DNA from: Polycladomyces subterraneus | Lineage (GTDB): Bacteria; Bacillota; Bacilli; Thermoactinomycetales; JIR-001 | NCBI RefSeq assembly: GCF_030433435.1 | Contig: NZ_JANRHH010000033.1 | Location: 1-46,765, forward strand | DNA: 46,765 bases | Reading direction: 5' to 3' | In this document: positions 7,426-14,282 of the stretch, piece after piece | Numbering within the stretch: position 1 is the first letter of the stretch | Layout: each line of letters starts with the position of its first letter | Position numbers and translations under genes: made by a program | The notes under the pieces: model-generated | The model's database searches: none | Told to the model about the DNA's origin: nothing | Seen by the model: only the letters and a program-made list of their open reading frames with translations

Positions 7426-7490
7426 TCGCTATCTTTCTCCACTTTCTCCCAAACTATATACAAACCCAGGGCTTTTTCCCCTGGGTTTGT
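7426..7490 (+). repeat. Copy 2 of the duplicated hairpin-containing unit
   Basis: It matches the 7236-7297 copy at roughly 80% or more over about 45 nt by eye. It ends in AAACCCAGGG (7462-7471) and CCCTGGGTTT (7479-7488). The spacing between copies (about 190 bp) contains the YjcZ-like remnant, so a tandem duplication of a small gene and its 3' end is likely. Confidence 0.55.
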
Positions 7491-7530
7491 CTCACCCAAC
7501 ATAAGTTGGGCTCATTGTGTGTGAATGCTG

Positions 7531-7653
7531 TTAAAAGCCACCGCCACCAAATCCAACGCCAGCAAAAACAAAAATTGTTGCAATTACCAACAGGAAAATT
7601 AACAAACGATGCAATCCGAAACTAAATCCACCAAATCCACCAAATCCGCTCAT
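7531..7653 (-). CDS. YjcZ-like small membrane protein, 40 residues
   Basis: The product starts MSGFGGFGGFSFGLHRLL, continues as a single hydrophobic helix and ends in GFGGGGF. Short Gly/Phe-rich heads with one membrane segment are typical of the YjcZ family of small proteins found in spore-forming Bacillales. AGGGAGG sits 6 nt before the ATG, which strongly supports translation. It lies in a stretch with one intact (8046-8123) and one broken (7314-7367) relative. A role in spore membrane or coat is inferred from family. Confidence 0.7.
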   Translation of the reverse strand: MSGFGGFGGFSFGLHRLLIFLLVIATIFVFAGVGFGGGGF

Positions 7654-7800
7654 AATAAACCTCCCTTTCTATATAGCCAACACCTGTAGACTATTCATTG
7701 ATCCGTACTGTAGAGACGGCACATGCATAGTTAGTCAAAATTAAACGAACGCCCGCCTTTAGGAAAAATCGTGAACGCAAATTGTTGAGGTAGCTAAAAA

Positions 7801-7846
7801 TATGTTCACTAAATGAGATTAGTGGACATATCCTACCCAAACACTT
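7801..7846. repeat. Palindromic repeat element, copy A
   Basis: TATGTTCACTAA (7801-7812), a 6-nt loop and TTAGTGGACATA (7819-7830) form a 12-bp hairpin with one T-G mismatch. TCCTACCCAAA follows. It is the most diverged copy of a family also seen at 8430 and 10166. The remaining stretch 7654-8045 holds no supported gene. Confidence 0.6.
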
Positions 7847-7982
7847 CGGGATTTCGGATTAACGTTTCTCCGTCCGGTCCGATTCCTACTTTTTAGCCAT
7901 CGAGCATATACAAGTCGCGCCCAATGATGAACAGCAAAGTGGTAACCTTTCCTTACGTGTAAAATCTACCGTTTCAGATGGG

Positions 7983-8016
7983 ATAAAAAGTAAAACCCTT
8001 TTGTATCAAGGGTTTT
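7983..8016 (-). terminator. Minus-strand terminator of the 25-residue gene
   Basis: AAAACCCTT (7992-8000) and AAGGGTTTT (8008-8016) form a stem. On the minus strand it is followed by ACTTTTTATCC. It lies 30 bp past the stop codon of the small gene at 8046-8123. Confidence 0.6.
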
Positions 8017-8045
8017 CAGAACACCTTATATTGGCACTTTCCTCC

Positions 8046-8123
8046 TCATAAAACAAAGAATATAAACGCGATCACCAGCAGAAACACCAAAATCAACCCG
8101 AAACCGATTAATAGGATAAACAT
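8046..8123 (-). CDS. 25-residue single-span membrane peptide
   Basis: The product MFILLIGFGLILVFLLVIAF plus IFFVL is one membrane helix. A textbook AAAGGAGG ribosome-binding site lies 6 nt upstream, so translation is very likely despite the size. The FGLILVFLLVIA core resembles the membrane part of YjcZ-family peptides. It would be missed by most gene finders. Function unknown; association with sporulation is inferred from the family. Confidence 0.6.
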   Translation of the reverse strand: MFILLIGFGLILVFLLVIAFIFFVL

Positions 8124-8143
8124 CACGAGCCTCCTTTCACCTT

Positions 8144-8542
8144 GTGATATCCTATGAACCGGAAGGCATATTGAAAGGGATACCTGCCGGGTACTGGGAC
8201 CAAAGTATCAGCCGTCAGAGTTGGATGATGGAGTACATAATGCAGAGAGCGCTGCATGAGGATATGGCAGTGGTTGCGACATATGCTACTACTGCTGGTC
8301 CAAAGGAATTTTGCGGTTTCATCACCAAGGTCAATTCATTTGAAAAATGGTTGGAGATTGTTGACGGGGATGACCGAAAAATTATTCGCTTTAAGGATTT
8401 GCTGAGGCTGGAAGAGGCACAGGGCATTAAATGTCCGCTAATATACATTAGCGGACATTACCTACCCGAAAGGGAATCTTGCACTTCAACCCCGAACGGA
8501 AGGCTGTTCTCCTTTACTCTCCAGCCACCACGGTCAACATAG
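8144..8542 (+). pseudogene. YolD-like domain protein, truncated and altered at both ends
   Basis: The frame resembles the C-terminal part of YolD-like proteins: an MMEYIMQRAL helix, then VVATYATTAG, FCGFITKVNSFEKWLEIV and DDRKIIRFKDLLRLE. The true domain ends near residue 90, and from 8430 on the frame runs through a palindromic repeat and then into unrelated sequence. The only start is a GTG at 8144 with no ribosome-binding site, and the upstream bases are the leader of the opposite-strand peptide gene. YolD proteins are often encoded next to Y-family DNA polymerase genes in Bacillales; none is here. I read it as a remnant. Confidence 0.55.
8430..8472. repeat. Palindromic repeat element, copy B
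   Basis: AATGTCCGCTAAT (8430-8442), loop ATAC and ATTAGCGGACATT (8447-8459) form a perfect 13-bp stem. ACCTACCCGAAA follows. It begins where the YolD-like domain ends, so the gene appears broken at the element. Confidence 0.75.
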
Positions 8543-8630
8543 AAGACCTTGTCCCTCGAGCGTATTGTTCAGTATGCCCGGGATGCCGCGGGCGGCCGTC
8601 TCGGCTGGGTAATTGGGGCCAAATACGATA

Positions 8631-8661
8631 CCAAAAAGCTGTTGACCTTCTTTGTCAACAG
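8631..8661 (-). terminator. Terminator of the PadR/HAAS operon
   Basis: CTGTTGAC (8639-8646) and GTCAACAG (8654-8661) form the stem, and on the minus strand CTTTTTGG follows. It lies 27 bp past the stop of the membrane-protein gene. Confidence 0.8.
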
Positions 8662-8687
8662 CCTCACTGGCCCCATGAGGACGTTTT

Positions 8688-9413
8688 TTATTTATTCGAG
8701 GGAGCCGGGATGAATTTACGAATCGGTTTGATTCTCAATAGCAGCTTCAGGATGAGGAATCCGGCCAGTCCGCCCGCTACAGCCTGACCCTGAAGCCAAC
8801 CTGCGTTCTGAATCAAAGTGTTCCAAGCTTTCGCCCAGTCTTTCTTAAGATCAAACATTGAAACAACCCATTCCTGGCTCAGATATTCCCCCGTTAGGAT
8901 CACGAAACTGATTCCAACGGAAAGCGCTAGGATTCGGATCCAGGAATGAGTCTGTTTCCACGCGATCGGCATAACCAATCCGATCATCACGAACATGACA
9001 AAGTATTGGTGAGGGATATACATGAAAACTGTGTACGGAAAAAAGATGAAAATTAGAATTTCGATGAGCGGTATCTCACCGATCCGTATCATCCCGTACA
9101 ACGGAGTATTGAACAGAAAATATTCTAACACAAAAAAATTTGTAATAAAAATAATGTGGTAAATTATAAAAATTCTAGCTGCAAGAACAATTTTCCGATA
9201 TGGATTTAGGAGGCGACCGATCTTTCGTGAATCGCCAAATTCCTGCATCGCCAGCTGGTTCGCCTCCGCTTCGGACATGCCTTTCTCAACATATTCATTC
9301 CGTATACAGAGCAGGTGATCATACAACTCGTCAGCCAGGTCGACTCGTTCCTTTCCTTCCGCATCCGATTCCCTTAGGATTTCCTCTACGTACCATTTGA
9401 GCGTGTCGCTCAT
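8688..9413 (-). CDS. HAAS-domain integral membrane protein, PadR partner
   Basis: This 241-residue protein has an N-terminal cytosolic region (about 1-75) of the HAAS/permease-prefix type: RVDLADELYDHLLCIRNEYVEKGMSEAEANQLAMQEFGD. About five to six membrane segments follow. HAAS-domain membrane proteins are regularly co-encoded with PadR regulators and are thought to sense signals at the membrane. I chose ATG 9413, which overlaps the padR stop as ATGA and follows AGGTGGA; longer N-terminal extensions would run through padR. The Lys/Arg-rich C-terminal tail is cytosolic. What it senses is unknown. Confidence 0.75.
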   Translation of the reverse strand: MSDTLKWYVEEILRESDAEGKERVDLADELYDHLLCIRNEYVEKGMSEAEANQLAMQEFGDSRKIGRLLNPYRKIVLAARIFIIYHIIFITNFFVLEYFLFNTPLYGMIRIGEIPLIEILIFIFFPYTVFMYIPHQYFVMFVMIGLVMPIAWKQTHSWIRILALSVGISFVILTGEYLSQEWVVSMFDLKKDWAKAWNTLIQNAGWLQGQAVAGGLAGFLILKLLLRIKPIRKFIPAPSNK

Positions 9414-9739
9414 GTCCACTCCACCTTTCGCACGGACTGGATCAAGGAGCTCAGCCGGTCCCAATCGCTCAGCTTTTCCTTCAGCTTTTCCCGGCCGAGA
9501 TCCGTAATGGCATAAAACTTTCTTCTTCCCTCTGCCTCCGATTCACCCCAGTATGAACGGATCCACCCCTTGCTCTCCAGCCGCCGGAGCGCCGGATATA
9601 GGGTTCCCTGGCTGATCTGGTAGGTATCTTGGCTCCGCTCCTGAAGTTCCTTGGCGATTTCGTATCCGTACGTGTCCCGTCTGGCGATGATCGACAAGAG
9701 CAGCAGATCTAGGCTTCCTTTGAGTAGCTCCTTGTCCAC
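9410..9739 (-). CDS. PadR-family transcriptional regulator
   Basis: This 109-residue protein is a PadR winged helix: KGSLDLLLLSIIARRDTYGYEIAKELQERS, then SQGTLYPALRRLESKGWIRSYW and GRRKFYAITDLGREKL. The C-terminus is a short dimerisation helix. I chose GTG 9739, since AGGGAGGTG lies 7 nt upstream and PadR proteins begin close to the KGSLD helix; an ATG at 9790 would place the promoter palindrome inside the gene. A perfect 20-bp palindrome in the promoter spacer strongly suggests autorepression. It is translationally coupled to the HAAS membrane protein. Confidence 0.88.
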   Translation of the reverse strand: MDKELLKGSLDLLLLSIIARRDTYGYEIAKELQERSQDTYQISQGTLYPALRRLESKGWIRSYWGESEAEGRRKFYAITDLGREKLKEKLSDWDRLSSLIQSVRKVEWT

Positions 9740-9761
9740 TGGGAACACCTCCCTTAATGAT

Positions 9762-9790
9762 ATTGTATAACGACATATGTCGTTATGCAA
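9762..9790 (-). promoter_or_regulatory. padR promoter with overlapping 20-bp palindromic operator
   Basis: On the minus strand TTGCAT (9790-9785), a 17-bp spacer and TACAAT (9767-9762) form a promoter. The spacer contains ATAACGACATATGTCGTTAT (9767-9786), a perfect palindrome. It resembles PadR-type operators, which are dyads with ATGT/ACAT half sites. Repressor binding here would block RNA polymerase directly. Confidence 0.7.
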
Positions 9791-9860
9791 GATTATAACT
9801 CAAGGCCCAAAAAAGGGCGAAGTCTCAGAAAAGGGTTGCAGAGTCGTTGGTAATGAAAAC

Positions 9861-9883
9861 AAGCCGGGGAAAAATCCCGGCTT
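9861..9883. terminator. Bidirectional hairpin in an intergenic stretch
   Basis: AAGCCGGG (9861-9868), a 7-nt loop and CCCGGCTT (9876-9883) form a strong stem with TTAGTTTGGTTT on one side and TTGTTTTC on the other. No intact gene ends here on either strand, so it may belong to a lost gene. Confidence 0.5.
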
Positions 9884-9994
9884 AGTTTGGTTTCACCCCA
9901 CAAAAAACCGCCAGCTCTATCGTCATCTGTGATTTGAATCTTCGTCTTCGACACTTCCCGGACGGTGGCTTCACACTATTGGATGTCCTGGTGA

Positions 9995-10186
9995 GTCGAT
10001 TTTGATGATGATGAATACATTGCTGAGCCGAAGATGGAAGGTTTTCGGCTGATCCTTTCGGCCGTGGACGGCATACGGGCGTACACACGGCATGGAAACG
10101 ACGTGACGGATCCGTTTCCCCTCACCGATTCATCAGACACGACCTCAAACTTTGTCAGCATTCTCATGTCCGCTAATTATCATTAG
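9995..10186 (+). pseudogene. Fragment of an ATP-dependent DNA ligase
   Basis: The plus-strand frame reads DDDEYIAEPKMEGFRLILS followed by GIRAYTRHGNDVTDPFPLTD. This is the active-site region of ATP-dependent DNA ligases: the KxDG motif appears as KMEG, with the nucleotidyl-accepting Lys in EPKMEG, and RAYTRHGNDVT is motif Ia-like. No start codon or RBS precedes it, and the frame then runs into the palindromic repeat at 10166 and stops. Everything downstream (the rest of the adenylation and OB domains) is missing. It is a dead fragment of about 55 coding residues. Confidence 0.65.
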
Positions 10187-10266
10187 CGGACATATACTAC
10201 CCGAAAAACAGGGGTCTGATGTCCACTAAGGTTTCGGATATCCTTGAAATATCATGTCCGCTAAAG
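10166..10266. repeat. Palindromic repeat element, copy C, plus two half-sites
   Basis: ATGTCCGCTAAT (10166-10177), loop TATC and ATTAGCGGACAT (10182-10193) form a perfect 12-bp stem. ATACTACCCGAAA follows. Single arms recur at 10219-10230 (ATGTCCACTAAG) and 10254-10266 (ATGTCCGCTAAAG). The element sits at the broken end of the ligase fragment, and the half-sites precede the chromate transporter fragment. Confidence 0.75.
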
Positions 10267-10306
10267 TAACAGGAAAATGAACGGGGGGATTTCGGTGCCT
10301 AGGGCA

Positions 10307-10592
10307 ACGGTGGAGATCTTTTTGCCTCCTTTTTATCGGAAGCTTGTCTTTTTGGGGATGGATCGCCAAACGCCCGTAGTTTCAAGCGGCCTTGAGCGGG
10401 ATCAATGCTGCAGTAGTGGGGATTTTGCTCGCCGCTTTGTATGATCCTGTCTGGACTAAGGCGATTCAGAGCCCGGAGAACTTCAGTTTGACTTTGCTTG
10501 CTTCGGTTTGTTGATGATCTGGAAAGTGTTTCCCTGGATGGTCATTCCCCTTTTCCGCAACAGGGGGTGCGGTCCTTTCCATCTTCAAATAA
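10307..10592 (+). pseudogene. Degraded 3' end of a chromate transporter (ChrA-type) gene
   Basis: Pieces in different frames match the end of ChrA-family transporters in order: TVEIFLPPF; then LSGINAAVVGILLAALYDPV with WTKAIQSPENFSLTLLA; then LLMIWKVFPWMVIP; then FSATGGAVLSIFK and TAA at 10590. GINAAVVG-LLAALYDPVW is the characteristic penultimate-helix motif. At least three frameshifts or small deletions separate the pieces, so nothing functional can be made. Its terminator follows directly. Confidence 0.7.
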
Positions 10593-10597
10593 ATCTC

Positions 10598-10628
10598 GGC
10601 TGCAACGGATCTCCGTTGCAGCCTTTTT
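10598..10628 (+). terminator. Strong terminator after the chrA remnant
   Basis: GGCTGCAACGGA (10598-10609) and TCCGTTGCAGCC (10612-10623) form a near-perfect hairpin followed by TTTTT. It is a well-preserved Rho-independent terminator of the otherwise dead gene. Confidence 0.88.
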
Positions 10629-10695
10629 ACATATCGAATCATCACAGAGGGAAACTATTCCTTGTAGTCGGGCACCAGAGAGGACGTGAGGGTTT

Positions 10696-11413
10696 GTGGC
10701 AGAGGACTGGCAAGCATTACTTTTCGGAGGAAAAAACCTGCCGTTGTGGGGGTTCGCCGTTCGAGCCACGCTCTTGTATTGGATGATGATCGCCATGATC
10801 CGTTGGATGGGGAAACGGCAAATCGGAATCTTAACGGGGCACAATTATCTGGTCGCAGCAGGGATCGTAGCCATTTCCGCATCCCGGATGTCCAACCCCG
10901 AACACGGTTTGCTGGAGGCACTCGTGATCCTCTTCATTTATTCGGGACTCAACGTGCTGCAGTCCTATCTTGATTTGAAATGGCCCAATTTGATCGGTCG
11001 TAAACCGATTGTCCTTATTGAAAATGGACAAATTCAAAAGAAAAACCTGTTTCGTGGACTGATCACTATCGATGAATTGTTAGGCCAAATGCGACTGCTG
11101 GGAGCGTACAAGCTGTCTCAAGTGGCTTATGCGACACTAGAGCCCCACGGTAAAATAAGCGTCACCAAAAAATTTGAGCATCAACCGATTCAGCGAAAGA
11201 CCTTGAAACTGCCGGATAAAGATAAAAAGGTCTTTCTCCCCTCATTTTCTTATTTATGACGGCGACATTCACCACGAAAATTTGAAAAATCTTGGATTGG
11301 ATATCCAGTGGTTAAAAAAAGCTTCTCGAGAAAAAGGATTTCCGATCCAAGACGTGTCTTTGTCGCCATGCTGGAAGATGACGGGACCTTATACGTCAGT
11401 GAGGGGTAAGTAA
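10696..11413 (+). pseudogene. DUF421 (YetF-like) membrane protein gene with a frameshift near its 3' end
   Basis: The first 188 codons encode a DUF421 protein: three membrane segments (about residues 15-105), then a cytosolic domain with GRKPIVLIENGQIQKKNLFR, IDELLGQMRLLG and SQVAYATLEPHGKISV. The frame stops at 11257-11259, but from about 11241 the +1 frame continues with FLIYDGDIHHENLKNLGLDI and DVSLSPCW to a stop at 11411-11413. This is what the next gene, a paralogue, has in one frame (VVLILDGKVIHENLRGIG). One extra base near 11238-11244 explains it. GTG 10696 is the start. DUF421 proteins of spore formers are linked to the spore inner membrane and germination. It may be a true frameshift or a sequencing error. 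Confidence 0.75.
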
Positions 11414-11414
11414 C

Positions 11415-12206
11415 ATGGAATCGATTTTTGGCTCCGTCGAGAAATTAAGTATAGGAGGGTATGCGGTTCGCACCCTCGTAATCGGGATGGTTGTCTATTT
11501 GGCAACGAAATTGTTGCCCCGAAGATCCGGCGGACAGTTTGCCGCCTTTGACTTTACATTCTTCTGGTTGATGGGCGGTTTGATCGTCTCCCCGTTGGCG
11601 AGTTCCAAAGTGCGCATTCCCCACATGTTGACGGCGGCCGGAACCGTCTATCTGTGGCATTACATCCACTCTTTCCTCGTGGTCAGTAGCCACCGGATCG
11701 CACGGATCCTAGTAGGCCGTCCTGCAATCTTGGTGGAGAACGGGCGCATCCTTCGGGATCAGATGCGTAAGAATTTGTTTAACCTTGAGCTACTGTTGTC
11801 CCAACTTCGGTACATGCGTGCGGCCAATCCGAACCAGGTGGCGTATGCCACGTTGGAGACTAATGGACAGTTGAGTGTTCTAAAGAAAAGTTCCGTACAG
11901 CCAGTGACTCCCAGCGACCTTCAAATCCCTGTCACCAAAACGTTGATGCCTGTGGTTCTCATCTTGGATGGCAAGGTGATTCACGAAAACCTCCGTGGGA
12001 TCGGTTGGGATCGTAATAAACTGTGTGAGGAGTTGGGCAAAAAAGGCGTACACCGATTGGAAGACGTCTATTTGGCCCCTCGATGCAGTGGGAAATTTGT
12101 ATTACTCCATAAAATGACCCCTGAAAGGAATGAGAAATATCATGATGATGAATCCCGTCCTACAACAGGAGATAATCAGCTTGGCATTGAAAACAGCATT
12201 GCATAA
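11415..12206 (+). CDS. DUF421 (YetF-like) membrane protein
   Basis: This 263-residue protein has three N-terminal membrane segments (about 18-95) and the DUF421 cytosolic domain: VGRPAILVENGRILRDQMRKN, LLLSQLRYM, PNQVAYATLETNGQLSVL, then VLILDGKVIHENLRGIGWDR. It starts two bases after the end of the frameshifted paralogue, so the two arose by tandem duplication and are co-transcribed. Members of this family, including the 2Duf protein of the spoVA2mob operon, affect spore inner-membrane properties and resistance; a similar role here is inferred. The last 20 residues overlap the start of the next small gene and look like read-through rather than conserved sequence. Confidence 0.82.
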   Translation: MESIFGSVEKLSIGGYAVRTLVIGMVVYLATKLLPRRSGGQFAAFDFTFFWLMGGLIVSPLASSKVRIPHMLTAAGTVYLWHYIHSFLVVSSHRIARILVGRPAILVENGRILRDQMRKNLFNLELLLSQLRYMRAANPNQVAYATLETNGQLSVLKKSSVQPVTPSDLQIPVTKTLMPVVLILDGKVIHENLRGIGWDRNKLCEELGKKGVHRLEDVYLAPRCSGKFVLLHKMTPERNEKYHDDESRPTTGDNQLGIENSIA

Positions 12207-12354
12207 AGAGAATGCTATTGCTTCGAAATATGCGGAGATTGCGAAATTCACCACCGATCCACCCTTGCAAAAGCAGCTTCAGTCGTTAGAACAAACTGCA
12301 CGGAACCATCTTCAGCTCCTCAACCAACAGATGAAACAGCAGAACATCACATAA
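12142..12354 (+). CDS. Small helical spore-coat-like protein
   Basis: The product is about 70 residues (MMMNPVLQQEIISLALKTAL...), all helical, with Gln-rich heptad-like spacing. The pattern ALHKENAIASKYAEIA...DPPLQKQLQSLEQTARNHLQLL resembles half of a CotF/ferritin-like spore coat domain. AAAGGA lies upstream; three consecutive ATGs at 12142-12150 make the exact start uncertain. It overlaps the DUF421 gene by 65 bp and touches the next gene, so it belongs to that operon. Confidence 0.6.
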   Translation: MMMNPVLQQEIISLALKTALHKENAIASKYAEIAKFTTDPPLQKQLQSLEQTARNHLQLLNQQMKQQNIT

Positions 12355-12374
12355 TGAAAGGAGAAAAGAGTTTG

Positions 12375-12683
12375 ATGAATCCGCTTCAAAAAATACAAGA
12401 CGTCTTGAAAGATGAGATTCAAGATCAATGCTTTTATAACGAACAAGCGGTTCACATCATCGATCCTGCTCTCCGACAATTTTTCTTACAAATGCGGGAT
12501 GACAAGATGAAAAACATCACTTTGCTGCAGTCTGAGATGCAAAAGCTAATGCAACAGACAAAGGGTAGACAAAATATAACCGACGCTATATTTAATTGGC
12601 GTCGGTTGTATTTTTATACAGGTAACCTCACGAGACTTGTGTCATCTTGTGGTTCGTCGCAGAATTGCTGGCTCTACCTTTAG
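12375..12683 (+). CDS. CotF-like spore coat protein with abnormal C-terminus
   Basis: The first about 65 residues are CotF-like: KIQDVLKDEIQDQCFYNEQAV, then DPALRQFFLQMRDDKMKNITLLQ. From about codon 69 (after TKGRQNI) the frame enters a Rho-independent terminator (12579-12618) and ends in a low-quality tail with no coat similarity. A stop TAA lies in the +1 frame at 12577-12579, just before the hairpin, so the ancestral gene probably ended there. Translation starts at ATG 12375 after AAAGGAG (or TTG 12372). The gene pairs with the upstream helical protein, and both follow the DUF421 genes, suggesting one spore-related operon. Confidence 0.6.
   Translation: MNPLQKIQDVLKDEIQDQCFYNEQAVHIIDPALRQFFLQMRDDKMKNITLLQSEMQKLMQQTKGRQNITDAIFNWRRLYFYTGNLTRLVSSCGSSQNCWLYL
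12579..12618 (+). terminator. Operon terminator overlapping the coat-like frame
   Basis: ACCGACGC (12579-12586) and GCGTCGGT (12599-12606) are followed by TGTATTTTTATA. It ends the DUF421/coat-like operon. Confidence 0.8.
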
Positions 12684-12719
12684 ATCAGGTATTATTCTTT
12701 TGCCACATTTCTCCCTGCA

Positions 12720-12748
12720 TTGCAGGGGTTTGCCGGTTCGGGTATAAT
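12720..12748 (+). promoter_or_regulatory. Promoter of miaB
   Basis: TTGCAG (12720-12725), a 17-bp spacer and TATAAT (12743-12748) lie 55 bp before the miaB start. Confidence 0.75.
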
Positions 12749-12802
12749 TAATAAATTGCAAAGGTATGTCATTTCCACCTGTAGAAAGGTGTTGAATAGA
12801 GT

Positions 12803-14281
12803 ATGACCCAAAAAGTGAAGGATTGGGAGCGTTACTTCGTCCCGCCGGATCTGAAGGCGGCGAAGAAACGCGGCAAGCAGGACGTGGAAGTACTTCAGTT
12901 TGGTGAGATACCGGAAGATATGCGCCGTATCGGCGAAGGGAAATATTATTTGATCCGCACTTACGGCTGTCAAATGAACGTGCATGACAGCGAAACGATT
13001 GCGGGTATCCTGGAAATGATGGGATACCGACCCACGGACTCGGAAGAACAGGCTTCCGTCATTTTGCTCAATACCTGTGCCATCCGTGAAAATGCGGAAG
13101 ATAAGGTCTTCGGCGAGATCGGCCGGCTGAAACCGCTGAAGATGGAAAATCCCGACCTGGTATTGGGCATGTGTGGATGCATGTCTCAGGAAGAAGGCGT
13201 CGTCAACCGCATTTTGCGCCAGCATCCCTATGTGGACCTGATCTTCGGGACACACAATATTCACCGCCTGCCCTTTTTGTTGAAGGAAGCGCTCTTTAGC
13301 AAGGAGATGGTGGTGGAAGTTTGGTCCAAAGAAGGGGACATCGTCGAAAACCTGCCCAAGGTGCGCGAAGACGGTCTCAAGGCTTGGGTCAATATCATGT
13401 ACGGTTGCGACAAGTTCTGTACGTACTGTATCGTACCCTACACGCGCGGAAAGGAACGCAGCCGTCGACCGGAGGACGTATTGGCTGAAATTCGGGAACT
13501 GGCTCGGAAAGGGTATCAGGAAGTCACCCTGCTGGGCCAAAATGTCAACGCGTACGGGAAGGATTTCAAAGATCGTCATTACACATTCGCCCACCTGATG
13601 GACGACGTGCGCAAGATCGGCATTCCACGCGTTCGTTTCACGACCAGCCATCCGCGTGATTTCGATGATCACTTGATTGAGGTGCTGGCCAAAGGCGGCA
13701 ACCTGGTGGAGCATATCCATCTGCCGGTGCAGTCGGGAAGCAGTGAGATCCTCAAGATGATGGCACGGAAATACACCCGGGAACAATATTTGGAGTTGGT
13801 TCGCAAAATCAAGGCGGCCATTCCGAATGTGTCCTTGACGACCGACATTATCGTCGGTTTCCCTGGTGAGACGGACGAACAGTTTGAAGAAACGCTGTCG
13901 CTGGTGCGCGAAGTGGAATTCGATTCGGCGTTTACCTTTATCTACTCTCCCCGGGAAGGAACCCCGGCGGCCAAGATGAAAGACGATGTTCCGATGGAAG
14001 TGAAGAGAGAGCGCCTGATGCGGCTCAACCAGTTGCAGGACGAGATCAGCCGCAGGAAAAACGAAGCGCTCCGCGGCCAAGTGGTGGAGGTACTTGTCGA
14101 AGGGGAAAGCAAAAAAGATCCCAATGTGCTGTCAGGACGGACACGGTCCAACAAGTTGGTCAACTTCACCGGTCCGAAACACCTGATCGGTCGCTTTACC
14201 CATGTTCGGATCGATGAGCCGAAAACGCACACGCTGAAAGGAGTATGGGTGGAAGAAGCCTATTCTCAGGTGGGGATGTGA
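12803..14281 (+). CDS. miaB: tRNA-2-methylthio-N6-dimethylallyladenosine synthase
   Basis: MiaB is a radical-SAM methylthiotransferase that adds the 2-methylthio group to i6A37 of tRNAs reading UNN codons. The 492-residue protein has an N-terminal MTTase domain with three cluster Cys (in [20 protein letters not shown] and [10 protein letters not shown]). A radical-SAM core with CDKFCTYC (about residues 203-210) follows, and a C-terminal TRAM domain starts near residue 420. The roughly 70-residue N-terminal extension is usual for Bacillales. It acts after MiaA, encoded about 9 kb downstream. The start has AAAGGTG somewhat far upstream (11 nt). The gene is followed after one base by ricA. Confidence 0.97.
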   Translation: MTQKVKDWERYFVPPDLKAAKKRGKQDVEVLQFGEIPEDMRRIGEGKYYLIRTYGCQMNVHDSETIAGILEMMGYRPTDSEEQASVILLNTCAIRENAEDKVFGEIGRLKPLKMENPDLVLGMCGCMSQEEGVVNRILRQHPYVDLIFGTHNIHRLPFLLKEALFSKEMVVEVWSKEGDIVENLPKVREDGLKAWVNIMYGCDKFCTYCIVPYTRGKERSRRPEDVLAEIRELARKGYQEVTLLGQNVNAYGKDFKDRHYTFAHLMDDVRKIGIPRVRFTTSHPRDFDDHLIEVLAKGGNLVEHIHLPVQSGSSEILKMMARKYTREQYLELVRKIKAAIPNVSLTTDIIVGFPGETDEQFEETLSLVREVEFDSAFTFIYSPREGTPAAKMKDDVPMEVKRERLMRLNQLQDEISRRKNEALRGQVVEVLVEGESKKDPNVLSGRTRSNKLVNFTGPKHLIGRFTHVRIDEPKTHTLKGVWVEEAYSQVGM

Positions 14282-14282
14282 C

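Noticed and set aside
8549-8713. Open frame with LERIVQYARDAAGGRLGWVI from a TTG at 8549
   Set aside because: It looks protein-like, but has no ribosome-binding site, crosses the minus-strand terminator at 8631-8661 and overlaps the end of the HAAS gene. I could not assign a family; at most it is a remnant.
12692-14080. Long minus-strand frame of 462 codons opposite miaB
   Set aside because: It is a shadow of miaB: composition is His/Gln/Phe-rich, there is no RBS, and miaB is unambiguous.
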